Origin: a virus
Strand: one strand, 5' to 3'
DNA length: 47,495 nt
IMG/VR virus record: IMGVR_UViG_3300017714_002601
Span: 1-47,495 of that record
Translations under genes and position numbers: made by a program
Shown here: piece by piece, positions 7,088 through 12,968 of the stretch
How positions within the stretch are numbered: the first letter of the stretch is position 1
Layout: each line of letters opens with the position of its first letter
The notes under the pieces: model-generated
The model's database searches: none
The model's input: the letters and a program-made list of their open reading frames with translations, nothing else
What the model was told of the DNA's origin: nothing

Positions 7088-8153
7088 TTGCTCCTATGGT
7101 TTCTAGTTTGGTTTTATTTATGTTTACCGAACCTAAGCTTTCTTGGAACTCAGCCATAACTAAATCCAGGTGTTCACCAGTCCATTGTTTCCGGTAGTGC
7201 AAATGCTCTTTTCCGAATCTATCAACATATTTTAATCTATTACCTTGTTTGACAAGTAATTCTTTTTTCTCAAACAATTCAACCAACCCTGAATACGGAT
7301 CCATTCCTTTTTCATATGGAATTTTTACTTGTACTGCTTCGAAAGGTTTGTTAAATCTTGACTTCATTACTTTACAGGCCGATCGTATACCCATAACGTC
7401 TGTTATCTTATTGCCATCTTCATCTTCTTTAAGTTTTAGTTTTCTCATAGCAACTACTACAGAACTTGCATACATAAATCCTTGTCCGCCTGATACTTTA
7501 TCATCTGGGTCAAACATATCTTGTGATGCGTATGTGTGGTTTGTTGCTACTAATCCAATACCTTCACTACCAATTAAGTTTACAGTATTTCTAATAAGTG
7601 CTGTTAGTGATTTGGCTTTTCTACCTAAGTCACCTTTCATCTCACCTTTTTGGAATTGGTCTCTATCAGTTGGTGTCAATAGCATACCTAAACTATCAAT
7701 AATAAACAATATTTTAGGTTTGTCGTCTTTACCTTCATAGTCTTTTTTATAGTTTATAACGAAGTCACTAATAATTTTAGCAACATCATCTACCATTGAA
7801 CAATTGATTCTTAACATCTTTTCAGTTGATGTATCTACACCTAGTGCTTGTAACCAATCTTCGTGTAATGCATTTTCACTATCTATTGCTACACAGAATA
7901 TACCTTGATCTTGTGCATTCTTGATTAAGTTACCTGAAGCGATCAAACTCTTACCTGAACCTGATTCTCCAGCAAACATTGTAACTCTTCCTAGTGGTAC
8001 GCCTTTGTTAAAGTCACCACTGATCAAATAGTTTAATGTATAATTTCCTGTTGATATCCACGTGTCTGGATCTGATTCAAATCCTGTAGATATACCTTGT
8101 ATACTTTTTGTTAGCCCTGATCTAAATTTGCTAACGTCAAACGGTCTTACCAT
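7050..8153 (-). CDS. uvsX: UvsX RecA-like recombinase
   Basis: 367 aa. A Walker A motif GESGSGKS (residues 62-69), an ILFIIDSLGML Walker B segment, an ATNHTY segment and the L2-like region GGQGFMYASS identify the phage RecA homologue that forms filaments on single-stranded DNA and exchanges strands. The C-terminus is acidic (NDDESLGDSD), as in RecA proteins. A Shine-Dalgarno AGGAG lies before the ATG at 8153. It follows gp32 by 57 nt, with a strong hairpin between the two, and forms one recombination module with uvsY and uvsW. Confidence 0.95.
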   Translation of the reverse strand: MVRPFDVSKFRSGLTKSIQGISTGFESDPDTWISTGNYTLNYLISGDFNKGVPLGRVTMFAGESGSGKSLIASGNLIKNAQDQGIFCVAIDSENALHEDWLQALGVDTSTEKMLRINCSMVDDVAKIISDFVINYKKDYEGKDDKPKILFIIDSLGMLLTPTDRDQFQKGEMKGDLGRKAKSLTALIRNTVNLIGSEGIGLVATNHTYASQDMFDPDDKVSGGQGFMYASSVVVAMRKLKLKEDEDGNKITDVMGIRSACKVMKSRFNKPFEAVQVKIPYEKGMDPYSGLVELFEKKELLVKQGNRLKYVDRFGKEHLHYRKQWTGEHLDLVMAEFQESLGSVNINKTKLETIGANDDESLGDSDAT

Positions 8154-8170
8154 AATTTCTCCTATTCGTT

Positions 8171-8203
8171 AATATGGCTGTGGGTTACCCCACAGCACAT
8201 ATT
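8171..8203 (-). other. Intercistronic hairpin between gp32 and uvsX
   Basis: The arms GCTGTGGG (8177-8184) and CCCACAGC (8189-8196) pair perfectly around a 4-nt loop that reads GUAA on the minus strand, a GNRA tetraloop. AATATG and CATATT extend the stem with one bulged base. No U tract follows, so a terminator is unlikely. An mRNA-stabilising or processing element separating gp32 from uvsX expression fits better. Confidence 0.6.
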
Positions 8204-8210
8204 ATATAAA

Positions 8211-9275
8211 TTATTTGTTAGCTTGTCTACTTCTAATCATTGATAAAATATCATCTGCTGATACTTTACTTTGACTTGTTGTAGCTGTCGCTGGTGCTGG
8301 TGCTGTTGCTGTTGCTGTAGCAGGAGCTTCACTTACTGATGCTGTAACTGTTTCTGCAACTTTAACTTCAGCCTGCACAGGTGCTGGTTGTACTACTGCT
8401 TCTGTCTGTACAGGTGCTGGCTGTGTTGTTGCCGTTGCTTGTACAGGTGCACTTACTGGCACTGAAGTAGTTGTAGCTTTAGATCCTGTGTTTAATCCAG
8501 CTGGTTTATAATACTGTCCAAATCTTTCTGGATCATACAATTCACCATCAACTGATGCTTTGAACATCTCTTGAATTACATTTAGTTCTTCTTGAGATGG
8601 TTTCTTAGGCATATAGTCACTTAAATTATGTAAACCATATTGCGTTATTGCACCTTGTTCTGCTTCACTTAATGATCTTGCTTTGAATGACCAAGTGGAT
8701 GTTGAATAATCAGCATAGCCACCTTTTTGTGTTTTAGTCAATTTAAAGTCTCTACCATTTGTAGTGTCAGTTGGAAGATCTTCCATATCAGGATTCATTA
8801 ATGCTGATCTGATAATTTGATAAATTGATGGATTGATTACAAACCTACGAATAGGATTCTCTGGTGTAGTTTCTTCATCTAGTGTTGAGTTAACTACAAA
8901 ACCTTGGAAAATGTAACTTCTTTTTTTCCAATATTTTCTACCCATATCTTCTAGTGCAGGATCTTTAAACCAAGTTCTTACTTCTGCAAGTACCGGACAA
9001 GGTTCGTTGAACATTTCCATACAAGGTACTTGTACTAGAGTTGGCTTTGTATCTGCCGCTCCTTTAATACCTGGAAATGGTAATTTGATCATTGCTCTTT
9101 CTTGCCAAAAGAATGTGTTTGATGTATCGCCGTCAGGTAAGAACCTCATTGTTGAAGTTGTGCCTTCAGGTATATTCCAAAATGGGAAGATTGCGTTATC
9201 TGAAACTGATGCTCTGTTTGAGCTTTTATTTTCTTGTGCCGCCAGTTTCGCACGGATATCTGCTAATGATGCCAT
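8211..9275 (-). CDS. gp32: gp32 single-stranded DNA-binding protein
   Basis: 354 aa, with a strong Shine-Dalgarno AAAGGAGG before the ATG at 9275. The N-terminal region (LADIRAKLAAQE) matches the gp32 cooperativity domain, and the core has an OB-fold layout with FPFWNIPEGTTSTMRFLPDG, FFWQERAMIKLPF, KYWKKRSYIFQGFVV and FGQYYKP. Only two cysteines remain where T4 gp32 has a zinc site (PCMEMFNEPCP), so zinc binding is doubtful. The C-terminal 90 residues are a low-complexity Ala/Thr/Val/Pro repeat, unlike the acidic T4 tail, ending in a short charged helix (SADDILSMIRSRQ). It coats replication intermediates. Confidence 0.9.
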   Translation of the reverse strand: MASLADIRAKLAAQENKSSNRASVSDNAIFPFWNIPEGTTSTMRFLPDGDTSNTFFWQERAMIKLPFPGIKGAADTKPTLVQVPCMEMFNEPCPVLAEVRTWFKDPALEDMGRKYWKKRSYIFQGFVVNSTLDEETTPENPIRRFVINPSIYQIIRSALMNPDMEDLPTDTTNGRDFKLTKTQKGGYADYSTSTWSFKARSLSEAEQGAITQYGLHNLSDYMPKKPSQEELNVIQEMFKASVDGELYDPERFGQYYKPAGLNTGSKATTTSVPVSAPVQATATTQPAPVQTEAVVQPAPVQAEVKVAETVTASVSEAPATATATAPAPATATTSQSKVSADDILSMIRSRQANK

Positions 9276-9282
9276 ATAATTT

Positions 9283-9334
9283 GCCTCCTTTTATTAAGCC
9301 TATGTTTGCCTATATTAGCCTGTGTTGTTTTGCC
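9283..9334 (-). promoter_or_regulatory. gp32 leader with 10-nt periodic AGGC repeats
   Basis: On the minus strand, GGC triplets recur at 9298, 9308 and 9318 with exact 10-nt spacing, in a context like AGGCnnANAT, and the Shine-Dalgarno AAAGGAGGC follows at once. T4 gp32 represses its own translation by binding its leader, so a translational operator is a reasonable inference. Confidence 0.35.
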
Positions 9335-9367
9335 ATAATGTATAAAATGTTTAAACATTATATACAC

Positions 9368-9396
9368 ATTATATTTAGCTTTTATGATAAAGTCAA
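9368..9396 (-). promoter_or_regulatory. Sigma70-type promoter of gp32 operon
   Basis: TTGACT (9391-9396) and TATAAT (9368-9373) are separated by 17 nt on the minus strand. It predicts a leader of about 85 nt before gp32 and early transcription by unmodified host RNA polymerase. Confidence 0.75.
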
Positions 9397-9402
9397 GTGT
9401 TT

Positions 9403-10173
9403 TTATTCGGTAAATTGAATTATTTTATCATTGTATTTGTTATAGCTATTTTCTAATAATTGTAAGTGTTTTTCAGGATCTATTGGACCTGTTGCTGTCA
9501 CTACCCACTTTAATTCGTCTATTTTTTTAGCACCGTGTGGGTATACCAATTCATTGATCACAAATGCATTAGTGTCCATTGGTACATCAACATATAACAA
9601 TGGATTGTTCTCAGATGGTTTATGTTCTTTACAGAAATAAAAACTTGGTGTACGTACATCATTCAATAGCAATCTAAAACCTGATGGTTCATATGGAGAT
9701 AGTTTGCTTGAATCTAGATCTACCGCGGCGTCATTGTGTAATGGAACATCTTTCCTTTGCTGTACAAGTTCTGCGTGGTTGCATTCAATAGGCAGTTGTT
9801 CAATTAATTTTATTATACCTTGTAGCTCTTCTGGTAAATTTGGATTGTTTTTGACTTGTTGTGTGCGTTCTAGTCTATTCGACCAAGACGTTCTTACCTT
9901 TGCCGCATCAATCCAATCTTCAGTCTTTTCAAAACCTTGTCCACGCAAACAAACTATACGCCAAATCATATGAGGATGTTTTTCAACATACTCACCGTGT
10001 TTGTTTTTTTTATCACCATAAAGATTTGTGTGTACATCAGGTGGCCATATGTAGTTCCTGTCAGAGAACACTTGTAATCGTTCCAAGTCCATACTTTCAT
10101 ATGGAATGTCTAATGGCATAAATGCTATGTTCTGATATTTTTCAAACCTTTTATCACTATTGCGGTATGGCAT
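9403..10173 (-). CDS. Possible 2OG-Fe(II) oxygenase of the Asp-hydroxylase type
   Basis: 256 aa. A late promoter (10192-10199) and AAAGGAAA precede the ATG. The C-terminal half contains VPLHNDAAVD (an HxD pair near residue 145), then GFRLLLND, LYVDVPMDTNAFVINELVYPHGAKK with a distal His, and KWVVTATGPID. The order HxD, Arg, distal His fits the double-stranded beta-helix of aspartyl/asparaginyl hydroxylase-like 2OG-Fe(II) enzymes, a class often carried by marine myoviruses. The N-terminal 110 residues are unassigned. The substrate is unknown. The call is tentative because the iron and 2OG ligands were placed by eye. Confidence 0.45.
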   Translation of the reverse strand: MPYRNSDKRFEKYQNIAFMPLDIPYESMDLERLQVFSDRNYIWPPDVHTNLYGDKKNKHGEYVEKHPHMIWRIVCLRGQGFEKTEDWIDAAKVRTSWSNRLERTQQVKNNPNLPEELQGIIKLIEQLPIECNHAELVQQRKDVPLHNDAAVDLDSSKLSPYEPSGFRLLLNDVRTPSFYFCKEHKPSENNPLLYVDVPMDTNAFVINELVYPHGAKKIDELKWVVTATGPIDPEKHLQLLENSYNKYNDKIIQFTE

Positions 10174-10191
10174 TCTTATTTCCTTTTACTA

Positions 10192-10199
10192 TATTTATA
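10192..10199 (-). promoter_or_regulatory. T4-type late promoter TATAAATA
   Basis: An exact TATAAATA lies on the minus strand 18 nt before the ATG at 10173, directly after the btuB stop codon. An AAAGGAAA ribosome-binding site lies between it and the ATG. Confidence 0.7.
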
Positions 10200-12065
10200 T
10201 TAGTATTTAACTTTAAATGTTAGTAAAAAATTTCTACCATCTTGTGCGTATCCATCTGGTCTTTCATAATTCACATCAGTGAGATTGTTTACAGAAAGTA
10301 TCAAGTCTGAACTTTCATTTAGTTCATATTTTGAATGAAAGTTAATTATATCAACTGCTGGCTTTTCAACAGTGGCATAAGTTTGAGAATCTATGTCTAA
10401 ATGTTTTCCAGTATACATCCACTCTAGGGTATTTGTAACTTTATCTTTTTTATAATCAACTGCTGTGAACCAATCCCATTTTGGTCTTCTTGTAACTTGG
10501 TTATTATCACTGTCTTGTGCAATAGTAAATGTTGTGCCTGACCTTACAAAAAAGTTTTCATCTACATAAGTGTTCATTATTAATTCAGCACCGTGCCTGT
10601 TTGAAGTTCCTGTTGCATTCGAATATGTACTATTGCCATACGTGATCATATTGTCCAAGTCTGTGGTAAAGTAAACAAGATCCATATCTGCTTTGTCATT
10701 AATTTGATATGTAAAGCCTATGTCCATTGTTGTTGACTCTTCTGGCTGTAAGTTAGCATTACCATTGTAACCATAGTTGTCTGCCCCGTACAGTTCGTAT
10801 AACGTAGGTGTTTTCACTGCTGTTGAGTAATTACTCTTTAATGTTAAATCATTTGTTAGTTCATATGTAGTACCTAATCTGTAAGTGCTATAATTATTGA
10901 ACATACTTGAATCGTCATTCCTAACACCTGCGGATAAAAGAAGTTTATCATTTACTAGATAGTTTCCGTTAATAAATGTTCCTGTGTTATCTCCTTCTTT
11001 GTCTACAGATGATGTATATGAACCTCTGTTGTTGAATGTACCATCGTATTGTTCATATTCAACACCTGGTGTTATGTCAAACTTATCAAACAAAAAAGTG
11101 TTTGTAAAAAGATAAGTGTTTGTGTTTGAATCATACTCATCAATTTCCGTGCCATTTACATACTCTCTGTCATATTCACTTCTAGAAAAAGTAAAGTTAC
11201 TAAAACCTAATGCATTTTTTATTTTCGTATATACTTGGTATACACTCATTTTATTATTTGCTGTATAATCCGTGTCATCTACTGTTGTGTCTAGATCTGA
11301 ATCGTTATTTCTTTTAATGATCGTAGTTCCAATATCGAAGTTTTCAAATTTACTGTTTGTGTTTACTGTGATGTTTTGAGTATCATAGCCATCTTTTTCA
11401 GCACCCTTTGGGTACACTGATATACCATCTGATTTTGTACCATCTAAAATTACACTAACTGAATGGTTATCAATGTCTTCGTGTATCTTTAATGTTATAC
11501 CTTTTGTATTATTGGATCCTATTGTTGTTGATATAGAATTTTCGTAACTTCCTGTTGTTATGAAATTAATAACTCCACCAACTGCGTTTGGACCAAATAG
11601 TGTTCCTTGTGATCCTTTTACTACTTGTATTCCTGTTATGTGTTTAATGAAATCCTGTCCTAGGTCGTGTAAGCCACCTGTTGTTGAATTGTCTTTGATC
11701 GGTATTCCATTTACAGCAACCATTGTGTGATTAGAATTTGTTCCTCTCATAAAGATTGACGTTTGTTGACCTGTTGATCCAGATTGTACTATTGTTACAC
11801 CCGTTATTCTTTGTATTGCTTGTACTGTGTCAACACTATTTGTATTTTCAATTGTGTACTTGTCTACATAATCAACACTCATTGATTTTGTTGTAAGTTT
11901 GCTAGGATCTCTCAAGAGATAGACAGTAATATTAACTACTAATGATCCATCTTCTTCATAGAAAGATTCTGATTTAAATTCTTTTGTTTCTGTGGCGTGA
12001 ACTTTATTTACGATTGCCCACCAACAAAATAAAACTAATATTGATAATATGATTTTTTTAACCAC
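10200..12065 (-). CDS. btuB: BtuB-like TonB-dependent outer-membrane receptor
   Basis: 621 aa, GTG start at 12065 preceded by AAAGGAG, overlapping the DUF6580-like gene by 31 nt. A signal peptide is clear (hydrophobic LSILVLFCWWAIV, likely cut after VHA at residue 24). The plug domain follows: SVDTVQAIQRITGVTIVQSG, IFMRGTNSNHTMVAVNGIPI, then VVKGSQGTLFGPNAVGGVIN, all hallmark TonB-receptor segments. The rest is a beta-barrel of alternating residues with a TELYGADNYGYNGNANLQPE loop and a C-terminal aromatic strand (LLTFKVKY). The substrate is inferred to be cobalamin because a cobalamin riboswitch heads the operon. TonB, ExbB and ExbD would come from the host. The protein is somewhat long compared with E. 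coli BtuB (about 594 aa mature). Confidence 0.9.
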   Translation of the reverse strand: MVKKIILSILVLFCWWAIVNKVHATETKEFKSESFYEEDGSLVVNITVYLLRDPSKLTTKSMSVDYVDKYTIENTNSVDTVQAIQRITGVTIVQSGSTGQQTSIFMRGTNSNHTMVAVNGIPIKDNSTTGGLHDLGQDFIKHITGIQVVKGSQGTLFGPNAVGGVINFITTGSYENSISTTIGSNNTKGITLKIHEDIDNHSVSVILDGTKSDGISVYPKGAEKDGYDTQNITVNTNSKFENFDIGTTIIKRNNDSDLDTTVDDTDYTANNKMSVYQVYTKIKNALGFSNFTFSRSEYDREYVNGTEIDEYDSNTNTYLFTNTFLFDKFDITPGVEYEQYDGTFNNRGSYTSSVDKEGDNTGTFINGNYLVNDKLLLSAGVRNDDSSMFNNYSTYRLGTTYELTNDLTLKSNYSTAVKTPTLYELYGADNYGYNGNANLQPEESTTMDIGFTYQINDKADMDLVYFTTDLDNMITYGNSTYSNATGTSNRHGAELIMNTYVDENFFVRSGTTFTIAQDSDNNQVTRRPKWDWFTAVDYKKDKVTNTLEWMYTGKHLDIDSQTYATVEKPAVDIINFHSKYELNESSDLILSVNNLTDVNYERPDGYAQDGRNFLLTFKVKY

Positions 12066-12544
12066 GAGTAACTCCTTTTAATTGTTTCATATATTATCTT
12101 AATCAACACAATATAAAATATCGTGCCTATTAATGTATTTTGAAAGAAAGGTATCGCCATCGTGTAACATAAGATTAAACCGTCTAGTGTTTTTGGATAT
12201 AGTGTGCTTGTTAACCATACACCAAAATTTGTTGTTGTAAAGAATATAACAGGTGCAAGTATAGACATTGTTATCAAGTTTAGATATCTACTCACAATTG
12301 TGCATAACATTATAGTTCCATAGATCCAAATCATAAATGAATGTAAACCCAAATAGAGATCCGAGACAAACATTGCCGTTATTGGAACCAACATTGCCAA
12401 GTATATGTCACGAGTCATATATGGCATAAAAATAGCCATAGCCAGTACTGGTGTGAAGTTTGGCGGATGTGGGATTATTCTACTCAGAGCTAGTACCCCA
12501 GAATAGTATAAAAACAATATCAATGTTAACTTTGTTTTATTCAT
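12035..12544 (-). CDS. DUF6580-like membrane protein, putative cobalamin transport component
   Basis: 169 aa, ATG at 12544 right after the riboswitch expression platform. It is strongly hydrophobic with about five or six membrane segments. The N-terminal SRIIPHPPNFTPVLAMAIF, the central VSDLYLGLHSF and the later FGVWLTSTLYPKTLDGLILC with IPFFQNTLIGTIFY fit the DUF6580 family of putative transporters as I know it, which resemble S components of ECF vitamin transporters. It would sit in the inner membrane and pass cobalamin onward from the receptor encoded next. Substrate specificity is inferred from the riboswitch and gene pairing. Confidence 0.75.
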   Translation of the reverse strand: MNKTKLTLILFLYYSGVLALSRIIPHPPNFTPVLAMAIFMPYMTRDIYLAMLVPITAMFVSDLYLGLHSFMIWIYGTIMLCTIVSRYLNLITMSILAPVIFFTTTNFGVWLTSTLYPKTLDGLILCYTMAIPFFQNTLIGTIFYIVLIKIIYETIKRSYSWLKKSYYQY

Positions 12545-12545
12545 A

Positions 12546-12728
12546 TTAACAGTTTCCTTATAGCACGTTGCCGTACCTCGCCACTGTTAATTTTACATTG
12601 TAGAACTAGACTTTCCCAGGCCTTCATTCGACAGCGGACTTGTAGTGGTTGGCACTCCGACTTTACGGTTCCTGGTAGAGCCAGCGAATTTCACACTGAT
12701 TCCCCAACACGGTTCACTACTAATTCTA
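12546..12728 (-). promoter_or_regulatory. Cobalamin riboswitch with RBS-sequestering hairpin
   Basis: Read on the minus strand, the conserved blocks occur in the expected order: GGGGAATCAGTGTGAAATTC (12686-12706), AACCGTAAAGTCGGAGTGCC within 12644-12670, and GAATGAAGGCCTGGGAAAG (12611-12629). A closing helix is possible between 12720-12728 and 12601-12609. Downstream, TTAACAGT (12583-12590) pairs with ACTGTTAA (12546-12553), which abuts the Shine-Dalgarno AAGGA (12555-12559) of the DUF6580-like gene; a GUACG-GCAA-CGUGC hairpin lies in the loop. This looks like translational control: bound cobalamin would shut off uptake genes. Confidence 0.88.
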
Positions 12729-12730
12729 TT

Positions 12731-12758
12731 ATTATACCTGATTTTGCTCTATTGTCAA
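12731..12758 (-). promoter_or_regulatory. Consensus sigma70 promoter of the B12 operon
   Basis: TTGACA (12753-12758) and TATAAT (12731-12736) are both perfect consensus hexamers, separated by 16 nt on the minus strand. The predicted start near 12724 lies at the 5' edge of the riboswitch. It begins right after the stop codon of the 63-aa gene. Confidence 0.85.
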
Positions 12759-12761
12759 GTA

Positions 12762-12953
12762 CTATTTTTTAAATGGATTTAAGTTTTTAATTGCACCAGT
12801 AACTTTTTTCGTTGTTCCTGATACTGCGCCTTTGGCTTTACCAGTTGCTCCTGATACTGCGCCTTTAACTTTATCTGTTGCTTTGCCTACTTTTTCGCCT
12901 ATGTTTAATTTTGGCATTGAAAATTTTGGCATTTTAATCTTTGGTAGTTTCAT
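12762..12953 (-). CDS. Small basic repeat protein with amphipathic 11/12-residue periodicity
   Basis: 63 aa, preceded by AAAAGGAG. The N-terminus has a Lys/Pro/Met repeat (KLPKIKMPKFSMPKL); the rest repeats KVKGAVSGATG, KAKGAVSGTTK and KVTGAIKNLNP. Lys-rich Ala/Val/Gly repeats of about 11 residues are typical of synuclein-, LEA- or apolipoprotein-like amphipathic helices that bind membranes or nucleic acids. It follows the large structural gene by 15 nt and ends where the B12 promoter begins. A packaged DNA-binding protein, a membrane-active peptide or a substrate of a modifying enzyme are all possible. Confidence 0.65.
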   Translation of the reverse strand: MKLPKIKMPKFSMPKLNIGEKVGKATDKVKGAVSGATGKAKGAVSGTTKKVTGAIKNLNPFKK

Positions 12954-12968
12954 ATAACTCCTTTTGGA

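Noticed and set aside
8171-8203. Hairpin after gp32 as a rho-independent terminator
   Set aside because: No U tract follows the stem on the minus strand, and uvsX follows closely in the same direction.
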